Of a stretch of DNA of 64,000 bases, positions 1-8,919 are shown in pieces. Below the pieces are notes generated by a model. That model saw only the letters and a list, made by a program, of their open reading frames with translations. It was not told the DNA's origin and did not search any database. Within the stretch, counting starts at the first letter, position 1. Every line of letters begins with the position of its first letter. Origin of the DNA: Clostridia bacterium. Its GTDB lineage: Bacteria > Bacillota > Clostridia > Oscillospirales > CAG-272. The stretch is taken from positions 20,259 to 84,258 of the forward strand of contig JAFXFN010000015.1 in NCBI GenBank assembly GCA_017520505.1, in the 5' to 3' direction. The position numbers were made by a program, and so were the translations under genes.

Positions 1-1863
1 CATTTCTGTAACGCCTGTTACCTTAACCTTGTCGCCTGTTCTGTCGACTGTGATACCGCTTGTAATAGCTGTCAATTTGCCGTCGTAAGCAGGAGGTGTA
101 ACAGTAACTTTAAATGTCTTGATAACATAAGTTTCACCCGTCTTTGTTGTTACAACGATTTCAGCTGTGTGTGTGCCAAGTGCCAGAGCGTATGTGGGGA
201 AATTGTGTGAAAATGCGTAAAGATCTGCACATACCGACTCATAAGACGGGAAAGCTGCGAAAATGTCGCCACGTGTTGTCTTTGTAAGCTTTGTTCTTGA
301 TGTACCGTCAACAACAAGCTCAAATGATGCAATACCCTCGGGGTGAACTGACCAGCCTGCTATGTGAATATTATCACCTGCTTCAACTGTCATATCAGTT
401 ACATCAGCTGCGGGAACATCAACTGAAAATTCTTTTCTCGGAAGAAGTGTTATTGTCTTTTCGGGAACATTGGGGTCAACGTTATATCCTGAATCAACAA
501 ATGTCAAAATCTTATATGTACCGGGAGTTACGTCACCGCGGCTGTTGTAGATACCTTCTTTGAGGAAATCGTTGAGTGTAACCGTGCCGTTGTGCATTTC
601 AAACCAGCAGTATGAGCTTACCTGACCAGGAACATCATCGGGAGCAAACAAGCCTACCCAAGCACCTTCGATAACGCCTGTTGCAGTAATCTTGATAGGT
701 TCATCAAGTGTATATTTATCCTTGTTAGTTGTCATTGAAGTTGTTCCGGGCGTCGGATTCATAAATATGAAATATTCAGCGATCTCGTACGTGTTATTTT
801 CTTTTGTAACGCCTCTTATTTTAATAGTAGCTTTTCCTATAGCGATAGAAGAAACATCAATATTCTGCTGGAACGCATTGAGGGTTGAACAGTTTGTATA
901 TGCGATAGCAACATCTGCAACGTCCTGGCGGAACCAGCCGTTAAGATCCTTCCAACCGTTAGAATCGATCTGATACTGGTACTTTGCAACGCCTTCTTTA
1001 TGTACGCTCCAACCGGAAACGGAAAGCTCTGTATCAACTCCCTTGATGAGGGATCTGCTCATTTTAACAACAAGCTCAGAACCGTTAAGGCAAGTTGTGG
1101 GTGAAGTATCAATATTATTGAAGTACTGCTCTTCCTTTACCTGACCGATATTATAAGCATCCATAATACCGTTAGCAATAGCTGTACCCATTTCGGTAAG
1201 CTTTGCGGGGTTGAGCAGATAGTTATGAACATCATTATAGTTTGACTGGAAAACGCACTCAATAATTACAGAGGCGTTGAGCCAGTGCATCTTACTTTGA
1301 CGGAGAATTCCGTAATAGTCCGCTCTGGTACCGTCGGGATATGTCATAGAACCGTTTACAGAATACATTTCCCATCTTCTAACACCGACATCATTTGTAA
1401 GACGTGTAAGAATAGCATCACCAAGGCTGGAGCTTCTTGCAGCGTGGTTAGGCAGATAGTTGCCGTTTGTTATGAACGCACCGCATCCGTTTGCACTTGA
1501 TGCATCACTTGAGTTATTATGAATACTTACAAGTGTACCTGCGCCATTGTTTACAGCAGTTGCCGCACGCTCTGCAAAAGAGGGGTTGTAGCTGTTCGAT
1601 GTTCTTGTCATAACAACGGAAATGCCGTGCTCTTCAAGAACTTTTTTTGTCTGATTTGAAATTGTAAGGTTGTAATGGTCTTCCTGCAAACCGCCCCACT
1701 TCATTGCACCCGTAGCACCGGTATTTTTACCGTGACCGGGGTCAAGACAGATCTTATGTGTATCAAGCGATGGGTTATCGCCTTTTGCAGATACACCGAC
1801 CATGGGAATCACTGACAGTATCATTACTGTTACAATGATAAACGAAAGTAATTTTTTCAACAT
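1..1863 (-). CDS. N-acetylmuramoyl-L-alanine amidase, secreted, C-terminus outside window
   Basis: The frame is open from the ATG at 1863 to the window edge (621 codons, no stop), so the C-terminus is missing. An AAGGAGG site lies just upstream (about 1871-1878). Residues 1-26 form a signal peptide ending VSA. An Amidase_3 domain follows, with LDPGHG near residue 40, SIHNN in the middle and IIECVFQSN near residue 220, which carry the zinc-binding His and Glu residues; the family cleaves the bond between muramic acid and the stem peptide. Two copies of the beta-rich GWSVH module follow, separated by another beta domain, in the same order as the neighbouring gene at 1964-4159, which is a clear paralogue. 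By analogy a dockerin-like end is expected outside the window. It runs in the same direction as 1964-4159, 100 bp downstream of it. Confidence 0.9.
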   Translation of the reverse strand, partial: MLKKLLSFIIVTVMILSVIPMVGVSAKGDNPSLDTHKICLDPGHGKNTGATGAMKWGGLQEDHYNLTISNQTKKVLEEHGISVVMTRTSNSYNPSFAERAATAVNNGAGTLVSIHNNSSDASSANGCGAFITNGNYLPNHAARSSSLGDAILTRLTNDVGVRRWEMYSVNGSMTYPDGTRADYYGILRQSKMHWLNASVIIECVFQSNYNDVHNYLLNPAKLTEMGTAIANGIMDAYNIGQVKEEQYFNNIDTSPTTCLNGSELVVKMSRSLIKGVDTELSVSGWSVHKEGVAKYQYQIDSNGWKDLNGWFRQDVADVAIAYTNCSTLNAFQQNIDVSSIAIGKATIKIRGVTKENNTYEIAEYFIFMNPTPGTTSMTTNKDKYTLDEPIKITATGVIEGAWVGLFAPDDVPGQVSSYCWFEMHNGTVTLNDFLKEGIYNSRGDVTPGTYKILTFVDSGYNVDPNVPEKTITLLPRKEFSVDVPAADVTDMTVEAGDNIHIAGWSVHPEGIASFELVVDGTSRTKLTKTTRGDIFAAFPSYESVCADLYAFSHNFPTYALALGTHTAEIVVTTKTGETYVIKTFKVTVTPPAYDGKLTAITSGITVDRTGDKVKVTGVTEM

Positions 1864-1909
1864 TAATCAATACCTCCTTAATAACTGAATAAAATATTTA
1901 AGTACGACC

Positions 1910-1933
1910 GCCGTGAGGCAAAAACCTCACGGC
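1910..1933 (-). terminator. Strong hairpin between the two amidase genes
   Basis: A perfect 9-bp inverted repeat (GCCGTGAGG and CCTCACGGC around a 6-nt loop) lies 30 bp after the stop of the upstream amidase gene on the minus strand. No good T-run follows it, so it may be a weak terminator or an mRNA-stabilising hairpin rather than a full intrinsic terminator. Confidence 0.5.
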
Positions 1934-1963
1934 AAAATCGTAATCATTAATGAAATAATATAA

Positions 1964-4159
1964 TTAATACTTAAGTGCTGCGCTTGCGATAAGGTCAAGG
2001 TCAGCATCGTTAACTACACCGTCAGCGTTTACGTCACCTGCTTCAGTGTAACCGTCAGCGAACATATTAAGCGAAAGCTTCTTTGCACGGAGGATGTCTT
2101 TACCTGATACCATTCCGTCACCGTCGATATCAGCCTTTACAATTATAATAGCTGTATCGTAAGGAATACCGTCGTGGTAAAGCTTGATCACATAACCGCT
2201 TCCAACATAGCCGTCAACAGCCGTGCCGTCCGCCTTTGTGATTCTGCAGTCACCATCGAACATTGCTTCGATAGTAGCGGCATCAAGTCCGTTGTCAATT
2301 CCCTTTACTGTTTTAGTTGTACCTGTTTTGTCGATTGTAACAGAAGGAACGATAGGTGTTATAACGCCGTCATACGGAGGAGCTTCAACAGTAACAGTGA
2401 ACGTACATACCGTGAACGCTTCACCCTTTGAAGTTATCGCTTTGACTTCAAACGCATGCTTACCAAGTGTAAGGTTGCTTGTTGAAACATTATCACCGAA
2501 GCCGTGGAGATTTGCGCAGATCGTTGCGTAATGCGGGTAAGCATTCAGAACGTCCGGACGCGGCATACCTTTAAGTGACTTAGCTTCTGTACCGTCAATG
2601 TAAAGACGGAAATCGGAAATAGCTTCGGGGTGAAGTGCCCAACCCTGCAGATATACGTCTTCGCCCTTGCTTACTGTTGTGTCGCCCTTGGGAGAATCAT
2701 AGTTCTTTTCGATTTTATCAAGAAGTGTGATCTTCTTTGCAGGAGCGTTGGGGTCCTGGAGATAACCGGAATCAACAAACGTAACGAGCTTGTACGTACC
2801 GGGTGTAAGTTCGGGACGGTCATTCTTTGTACCGTCTTTTATAAGGTCATTGATAGTAACCTCGCCGTTGTGCATCTCAAACCAGTAGTAAGAGCTTACG
2901 TTTCCGGGAATATCGCTTTCAGCAAACAAACCAACCCAAGCACCGGGAGCATCGCCCTTTGCTGTGATCTTGATCGGCTCGTTCAAAGCAAAGCGATCCT
3001 TTTCCGTGCGCATATACGTTGAACCTGCAGAAGGATATACTATTACATTATATTGTGCAATGTCGTAGTAGTTACCTGATTTTGTGCAGCCTCTTACCTT
3101 GATCGGATATTTACCCGAAGGAAGCGAGGGGATTGCAAGCTCTGCTGAAAATGCATTTATGTCATTGCAGTTTGTGTATGTAGGCATTGCGTTTGCAACA
3201 TCCTGACGGAATGAAGCCTTCAAGGACTGCCAAGAACCGCCGTTAATGCTGTACTCGAACTTGGAAATGCCTTCGGAGTGAACACTCCAACCTGAAATTG
3301 ACATTGCGCCGTCAATTCCCTTTGCAAATGTCTTGTCAGCAACCAAAAGATCGTTACCGCTCTTTGATTCAGTTGCGGAAAGGTCTATACAGTTGTGATA
3401 TGTTTTAAGCTTCAATCCGTAGTAATCAGCGATACCGTCAGCAATTGCTTCACCTGTCTGGATGACCTTCGCGGGGTTAAGAAGGAAGGACTGAACGTCG
3501 CTCTTATTTGACTGGAAGCAGGATTCAACGATCATAGAAGCGTTGATGCCACCGTATATCTTTGACCATCTGATAACCCTGTACTGGTCGCAGGGACCGC
3601 TTCCGCAGTTATATGAGGAGTATGAACCGTCATACGTCATACCATTGGATTCATTTACGGAATAAGGGTTAGTGTTCTTCGGGATGCCGACATCATTCAT
3701 AAGTCTGCTCATAATCTTATTTGCAATTCCCAAAGACTTATCGTAGATAGGTCTTCCGTACTTGTTAGGAATAAACACAACACATCCGCGGGCAGATGAG
3801 CTCGTGTATGAGTTGTTGTGGATACTGATGAAAGCATCAGATCCGTTGTTGTGCGCGATAAGAGGACGATCTTCAAGAACAATAAATGTGTCATCGGTTC
3901 TCGTCATATGAACAGTAACACCATACTCTTCAAGTCTTTCCTTTGCAGCGAATGCCTGTCTTAAATTGTAGTTCTTTTCATCGTCACCCCCCCAAGTTCT
4001 TGCACCCGTAGCACCGGGGTCATGTCCGCCGTGACCGGGATCAAGCGTGATGATGAGATTTGATGCATCTGCCTTTACGGGTGCGAGGAACGTAAACATC
4101 GCAAGCATAAAGGAGAAACACAAAAACAGAGATACAATTGATTTCTTAGAGATGTACAT
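1964..4159 (-). CDS. N-acetylmuramoyl-L-alanine amidase with repeated beta modules and C-terminal dockerin
   Basis: A 731-residue secreted protein. Residues 1-30 are a signal peptide. An Amidase_3 catalytic domain spans about 33-250, with LDPGHGG at 39-45, SIHNNSYTSS in the middle and VESCFQSN near the end supplying the zinc-binding His/Glu set. Then come two copies of the GW-x-x-H beta module (about 275-375 and 490-590) separated by a different beta domain (about 380-480), a short domain ending in the GYVIKL region, and a type I dockerin-like pair of calcium loops (DIDGDGMVSGKD and DVNADGVVNDAD). The start is an ATG with AAGGAG 7 bases ahead, behind a near-consensus promoter. Expected role: peptidoglycan remodelling at the cell surface, possibly docked to a cohesin protein such as that at 37514-39334 (inference). 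Confidence 0.93.
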   Translation of the reverse strand: MYISKKSIVSLFLCFSFMLAMFTFLAPVKADASNLIITLDPGHGGHDPGATGARTWGGDDEKNYNLRQAFAAKERLEEYGVTVHMTRTDDTFIVLEDRPLIAHNNGSDAFISIHNNSYTSSSARGCVVFIPNKYGRPIYDKSLGIANKIMSRLMNDVGIPKNTNPYSVNESNGMTYDGSYSSYNCGSGPCDQYRVIRWSKIYGGINASMIVESCFQSNKSDVQSFLLNPAKVIQTGEAIADGIADYYGLKLKTYHNCIDLSATESKSGNDLLVADKTFAKGIDGAMSISGWSVHSEGISKFEYSINGGSWQSLKASFRQDVANAMPTYTNCNDINAFSAELAIPSLPSGKYPIKVRGCTKSGNYYDIAQYNVIVYPSAGSTYMRTEKDRFALNEPIKITAKGDAPGAWVGLFAESDIPGNVSSYYWFEMHNGEVTINDLIKDGTKNDRPELTPGTYKLVTFVDSGYLQDPNAPAKKITLLDKIEKNYDSPKGDTTVSKGEDVYLQGWALHPEAISDFRLYIDGTEAKSLKGMPRPDVLNAYPHYATICANLHGFGDNVSTSNLTLGKHAFEVKAITSKGEAFTVCTFTVTVEAPPYDGVITPIVPSVTIDKTGTTKTVKGIDNGLDAATIEAMFDGDCRITKADGTAVDGYVGSGYVIKLYHDGIPYDTAIIIVKADIDGDGMVSGKDILRAKKLSLNMFADGYTEAGDVNADGVVNDADLDLIASAALKY

Positions 4160-4188
4160 AGAAATTCTCCTTTTATATATTACAATTT

Positions 4189-4217
4189 ATTTTAACATAC
4201 CATTTTGTAACTGTCAA
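4189..4217 (-). promoter_or_regulatory. Sigma-A promoter for the amidase gene
   Basis: Reading the minus strand, TTGACA (4217-4212), a 17-bp spacer and TAAAAT (4194-4189) precede the amidase start at 4159. The rest of the 433-bp divergent gap 4160-4592 is A/T-rich with no gene seen. Confidence 0.75.
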
Positions 4218-4493
4218 TAAAGGCAAGAAAAATAAAACCGACAAACTTTTTGATATTTTTTTGTGCAACATGAACAAAAAAAGCGTTTTTTTATATAAAA
4301 AGCTCTTTTTGAAACGTTTTCGTTATTGAGATAACAATAAACGCATTGAATCATTATATTTGCAACAATGACATCAAAGAGCAAAAAATGTATTAATTTA
4401 GTCACGAAAAATTTACATACGAATTATTTTTGTGCATTATCAACAAAAAAATCGTGCAGACTTTGTGAAAATCAGAAAATTTTACATAACCTA

Positions 4494-4522
4494 TTGATAT
4501 TTTCGATAATTTGTATTAATAT
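4494..4522 (+). promoter_or_regulatory. Sigma-A promoter for the glucosaminidase gene
   Basis: TTGATA (4494-4499), a 17-bp spacer and TAATAT (4517-4522) lie 70 bp before the ATG at 4593. It diverges from the amidase promoter at 4189-4217. Confidence 0.7.
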
Positions 4523-4592
4523 ATAGAGGTAAGTATAAATCGGTACATTTAACCGATTTTCAAATTCATTTCCAAAACCAAGGAGGACAAGC

Positions 4593-6521
4593 ATGAAACG
4601 TTTCAAAAGAATTTTGTCTGTTTTGCTTGCAGTCACTTTTATAGTGTCCTGCGCCGCAATCACAGCAAATGCAAACCCTGCCCTCGGCGACGAAGATTAC
4701 AAGCAGTATCTTCGTAACAAAGGCTTCCCCGAAACATACGTTACACGTCTTGCAGACCTGCACGTACAGCACCCGCAGTGGATATTTGAACCTTTAATGG
4801 TCACAAATATCAACTCAAGCTTTACTTGGGATTACGTTGTTTATAACGAAATCTGGGGTCCGTCAGGCGGTGAAGACAACAACCTTATCGACTCTTCATC
4901 AAGCTACTCCGCTTATTGGCTCAAATACGGCTCATACGACTCCGGAAAGTGCCCTGTAAGCGAAGCAACGTTGAAATTCTTCATGGATCCCAGAAACTTC
5001 CTGAACGAAAAGCGTATTTTCATGTTCAAGGAGCTTGCATACCCTGCCGGAACTGACACTTGTACAGTTGAATCCGTCAACCAAGTATTTAATGGCACAT
5101 TTATGCATAATGCAGTAGTTCCCGGCTCCGATAACCCTCAGAGTCTTACATACGCACAGGTTGTTTACAACACTTCTGTTGCAGCAGGCGTCGATCCGAT
5201 GTTCGTTGCTTCACGTTTAAGACAGGAAAAGGGTGTTGACGGTAACACAAAGCCTTTGCTTAACGGTAAATGCGGTGACAAGCTGTGGGAGTATTATGAT
5301 AATTGGACAGACGGAGCCAATGGCAGCCACAGTTACAGCGAACTTACTTCGTACAATGGATATTATAACTATTTTAATATTGAAGCTTCCGGTAATGGTT
5401 ACTTTAACATTTACCTCAATGCAATGAAGGAAGCAAAAAATTCAGGCTGGAATACACACATGAAGGCTCTCACGGGCGGTATTCCCAAGGTTAAACAAAA
5501 GTACATCGACCAGTATCAGAACACACTTTATCTCCAGAAGTTCAATATTGACCCCCGTTCGGGACGTATGTTCTGGGGACAGTATATGCAGACTGTATAC
5601 GCTGTACACGATGAAGCATATAGCACATTTAAGGGCTATCTTGCATACGACCTTACTGACAAGGCATTTACATTCTCCATTCCCGTATTCAGCGGAATGC
5701 CCGAAACTCCTCAAAGTGACCCCGGCACAAAGTTCACAGATACATCAAGATTCCTTTCACATATTGACGAGCCCGCATGCGGAACACCCCAAGACGGTGT
5801 AAAAAGAAATTCTCTTACATTCAACTTTGCTGATTCAACAGTATTCTATGTCGGCGGTTGGAGCGTACATACAAAAGCACGTTCTGCATATCAGTTCAGT
5901 GTTGACGGCGGCGACTGGGTAAATGCTCAGTCACACTTGCGTGGAGACGTACAGAACGCTACCAGCGGATATACACAAGGCTCAATGAATGCATTCAACG
6001 TTTCCGTTGATATGGCCAACTACGGTCTGGGCACACACGTTGTCAGAATAAGAGGTAAACTCGAAAATAACGAGACATATCCGATAGCATCATTCACACT
6101 TAGCTGTATTGCCGAGGGCGGCGAAATTGAGCTTAATACGAGCACATACAAGCTCGGCGACACCGCAAGCGGTAAAACAATTACAAACATCAACGCAGGC
6201 GAATCCGTTTCAAGTCTCCTTTCAAAGCTTAACGATGAATGCAGAATAATCGACGAAGCGGGATACACTGTTTCGTCGGGAATCCTCAAGACAGGTTACA
6301 AGGTTCAGTACTACAAGTATTCAATGGTATTCGATGAAGCTATTGTAATTGTAAAGGCTGACACAACGTGCGACGGCATTGTAAACGGTAAGGACCTTAT
6401 CCGCGCAAAGAAAATGGCTAATTCTTCCGAAAAGGGCTATATTGAAGCTGTTGACTTTGACGGAACAAACTCAATTTCACAATCCGATCTTAATACACTT
6501 ACATCTTTGATAGGCAAATAA
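4593..6521 (+). CDS. Secreted glucosaminidase-like peptidoglycan hydrolase with dockerin
   Basis: A 642-residue exported protein with an AAGGAGG site 7 bases before the ATG. The leader may be cut after residue 27 (ANA), although the IVSC at 17-20 also fits a lipobox. Residues about 30-370 resemble the GH73-type N-acetylglucosaminidase domain of Clostridia: an FMDPRNFLNE motif near 130-139, a likely catalytic Glu212 in RLRQEKG, and YYNYFNIEASGNGY at 257-270. One GW-SVH beta module follows (about 420-510), then the same pre-dockerin domain as in the amidases, and a dockerin-like pair (DTTCDGIVNGKD and DFDGTNSISQSD). The role is probably cleavage of glycan strands. It is followed after 21 bp by a paralogue, so the two genes form one operon. 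Confidence 0.85.
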   Translation: MKRFKRILSVLLAVTFIVSCAAITANANPALGDEDYKQYLRNKGFPETYVTRLADLHVQHPQWIFEPLMVTNINSSFTWDYVVYNEIWGPSGGEDNNLIDSSSSYSAYWLKYGSYDSGKCPVSEATLKFFMDPRNFLNEKRIFMFKELAYPAGTDTCTVESVNQVFNGTFMHNAVVPGSDNPQSLTYAQVVYNTSVAAGVDPMFVASRLRQEKGVDGNTKPLLNGKCGDKLWEYYDNWTDGANGSHSYSELTSYNGYYNYFNIEASGNGYFNIYLNAMKEAKNSGWNTHMKALTGGIPKVKQKYIDQYQNTLYLQKFNIDPRSGRMFWGQYMQTVYAVHDEAYSTFKGYLAYDLTDKAFTFSIPVFSGMPETPQSDPGTKFTDTSRFLSHIDEPACGTPQDGVKRNSLTFNFADSTVFYVGGWSVHTKARSAYQFSVDGGDWVNAQSHLRGDVQNATSGYTQGSMNAFNVSVDMANYGLGTHVVRIRGKLENNETYPIASFTLSCIAEGGEIELNTSTYKLGDTASGKTITNINAGESVSSLLSKLNDECRIIDEAGYTVSSGILKTGYKVQYYKYSMVFDEAIVIVKADTTCDGIVNGKDLIRAKKMANSSEKGYIEAVDFDGTNSISQSDLNTLTSLIGK

Positions 6522-6542
6522 TCAATTTCCCAGGAGAAAAAA

Positions 6543-8864
6543 ATGAAATTATCACGTAAATTATTAGCAATCGTACTGTGTGTGGCAACACTATTTGCAG
6601 TAATCCCCTTCACAAGTGTTGCAGCAGGCGAATATCAGCTTTATTATCAGCATATGCTTAATATCGGCTTCCCCGCAGCTTATGCGGAGAAACTGACAAA
6701 TCTTCATATGATCCATCCCGACTGGATATTTGAAGCATCGAACATAACACAGCTCAGCCGTGACTACGGCAGACCCGGCCCTTACACATGGGATTATGTA
6801 ATTTCCAGGGAAATGTCTCCCGAAGACAGAAACCTCGTTTCAACTTATTCGGGCAGTGCTTACATAAAGAACTGGACATCATATGACTCCGGCTGGTATC
6901 CCGCAAACACATCAGCCGTTAAATATGCTATGGACCCGAGAAACTTCCTTGATGAAAGACACATATTTATGTTCCTTGACCTTTACAAGGGTTCAACTCC
7001 CTACACTGTTGCAGACGTTGAAACAGCCCTTAAGGGAACATTTATGGCAAACAAGGTAATTCCCGATGCAGGCAACACAAAGACGTACGCACAGTACTTC
7101 ATTGAGCTTGGTGACAGATACAACGTAAACCCCGTATTCGTTGCGGCTCGTCTGAAGCAGGAGCAAGGCACGGACGGTACAAGCCCGCTTATTTCGGGTT
7201 CTTGCGGTACAACACTTTATAATTCGTACATAAACGGTACAAACGGCGCACCCTCTTCAGGATACGGTTCTTCACTTAAAAATTACAACGGTTATTACAA
7301 CTACTTCAATATCGGTGCGGCAGGCGACGGTTACTTCGCAATCTGGCTCGGCGGTATGAAGGAAGCGCAGAAGGGTGTTACTGAAACAGGCCCCTGGACA
7401 ACAAGAATGAAGGCGATCGAGGGCGGTGTTGTAAAGCTTCGTGATACATACCTCGCTTCTTACCGTCACACATTGTACTATCAGAAGTTCAACGTTGATG
7501 CTCGAAGCGTTATCAACGGCGAATGCGTAAACTTCTCATATCAGTACATGCAGAATCTTATGGCTCCCTATTCCGAAAGCCGTACGATGCAGACAGCGCT
7601 TTCATCTAATCTTGATATTAAATTCAAGTTTATCATTCCCGTATACGAAGGTATGCCTTCCTCTACCGGCGACCCCGGTACATACTTCCAGAAGGATAAG
7701 TTCTCATTCGCAACGGGTATCGACGTTCCCGCATCATCATCACAGGCAAACAGAATTGCGGAAATTTCGTATACAATAAACTCTGACACAAATCCCACGC
7801 TCAATTTCGTAGGTTGGGGTATCTCAACTCTCAAGACAACGGGATATTACTACAGCGTTGACTACGGAACAAACTGGAAGCAATTGACTTCCTCATTCAG
7901 GCAGGATGTACAGGACAATATGTCAGGTTATCCGGCACATAGTGCAAATGCATATTCGGGAACTATCGACGTCAGTCAGATGTCACCCGGCAACCATATC
8001 ATCATAGTCAAAGCAAAAACAGGACCGCTTTCGTCAAACGGAGTTTCACAGAATATTCCTCTTGCGCTTATCAATCTCACGATAGAATCTGAGTTAAGTG
8101 CAGTTATAAAGGCGTTTGATGCTCCTTCAACCAAAGAAGTTCTGAATATTGAACACGGACAGTCATTTCTTACACACGGTTGGGCACTTGCTCCCAGCGG
8201 TCTTAACGGATTTACACTTACATTTGACGGTCAGGAACCTATAATCCTCGCTAAATCCGAGCGTCCTGACGTTATTGCAACACAGCCCAAAGACCTCGTT
8301 GACGCTTGTCTTGACTGCCATGCATTCGCCGATACTATCAGCACTTCAAATCTTACAATAGGTACACATACAGGTACTGTACAGGGACATACAAAATCAG
8401 GTAAGACATTTGTTGTCGGTACATTCAAGATCAATGTAACTCTTGCAGACTCCTATGATATTCCTTTGTATGACTTCAGTACATACTCATACGGAGAATA
8501 TAAGGGCGAAAAATACCTCTTTGACGTATCGCCCAACACAACTATTGCTGACATTCTTGCAAATATCAACGCTCCCAGCGTAATATTCGATGCAAACGGA
8601 AACCAGATGGCTCCTACTTCGATTGCAGGCTCCGGTTACGTTGTTAAGCGTAACGTCGGCGGTATTCTTGTAACAGCAGGTACTATCATCGTTCCCGGTG
8701 ACTTCAACGGCGACGGCAAGATCAACGGCGTTGACGTGATCAGAATGAAGAAACAGCTTTTAGGTCAGTCAGTAATAGGCTTTGAAGCAGCAGGCGACTT
8801 TGACAGAAACGGATCTCTTTCCGAAGATGATCTTAAGAAAATAACAGCAGCCATAGGCAACTGA
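6543..8864 (+). CDS. Second secreted glucosaminidase-like hydrolase with two beta modules and dockerin
   Basis: A 773-residue paralogue of the preceding gene, with a CAGGAG site before the ATG and a signal peptide ending near residue 28 (VAA). The glucosaminidase-like region has MDPRNFLDE, a likely catalytic Glu in RLKQEQGTDG and YYNYFNIGAAGDGYF. Unlike its neighbour it carries two copies of the beta module (VGWGI... and HGWALAPSG...), followed by the pre-dockerin domain and a well-formed dockerin-like pair (DFNGDGKINGVD and DFDRNGSLSEDD). The gene ends at a hairpin terminator, and the LRR gene starts just beyond that. The enzymatic call rests on motif resemblance only; a search against GH73 would settle it. 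Confidence 0.85.
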   Translation: MKLSRKLLAIVLCVATLFAVIPFTSVAAGEYQLYYQHMLNIGFPAAYAEKLTNLHMIHPDWIFEASNITQLSRDYGRPGPYTWDYVISREMSPEDRNLVSTYSGSAYIKNWTSYDSGWYPANTSAVKYAMDPRNFLDERHIFMFLDLYKGSTPYTVADVETALKGTFMANKVIPDAGNTKTYAQYFIELGDRYNVNPVFVAARLKQEQGTDGTSPLISGSCGTTLYNSYINGTNGAPSSGYGSSLKNYNGYYNYFNIGAAGDGYFAIWLGGMKEAQKGVTETGPWTTRMKAIEGGVVKLRDTYLASYRHTLYYQKFNVDARSVINGECVNFSYQYMQNLMAPYSESRTMQTALSSNLDIKFKFIIPVYEGMPSSTGDPGTYFQKDKFSFATGIDVPASSSQANRIAEISYTINSDTNPTLNFVGWGISTLKTTGYYYSVDYGTNWKQLTSSFRQDVQDNMSGYPAHSANAYSGTIDVSQMSPGNHIIIVKAKTGPLSSNGVSQNIPLALINLTIESELSAVIKAFDAPSTKEVLNIEHGQSFLTHGWALAPSGLNGFTLTFDGQEPIILAKSERPDVIATQPKDLVDACLDCHAFADTISTSNLTIGTHTGTVQGHTKSGKTFVVGTFKINVTLADSYDIPLYDFSTYSYGEYKGEKYLFDVSPNTTIADILANINAPSVIFDANGNQMAPTSIAGSGYVVKRNVGGILVTAGTIIVPGDFNGDGKINGVDVIRMKKQLLGQSVIGFEAAGDFDRNGSLSEDDLKKITAAIGN

Positions 8865-8872
8865 TTTAAATA

Positions 8873-8905
8873 TGGGGCGGCGATATACATACGTCGCCCC
8901 ATTTT
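8873..8905 (+). terminator. Intrinsic terminator after the hydrolase pair
   Basis: TGGGGCG (8873-8879) pairs with CGCCCCA (8895-8901), followed by TTTT. It lies upstream of the real start of the next gene and argues against the longer reading of that gene from 8872. Confidence 0.75.
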
Positions 8906-8919
8906 CAACGGAGATTATA

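Noticed and set aside
2630..3022. Plus-strand ORFs opposite the amidase genes
   Set aside because: They lack ribosome sites and recognisable motifs and lie wholly antisense to well-supported coding regions.
4300..4330. Catabolite-response (cre-like) site
   Set aside because: The TGAAACGTTTTCG sequence is one base short of the cre pattern and is far from both promoters' usual positions.
8872..8919. N-terminal extension of the LRR protein
   Set aside because: The extension lies in the terminator hairpin of the upstream gene and would hide the signal peptide; the ATG at 8920 has a ribosome site.
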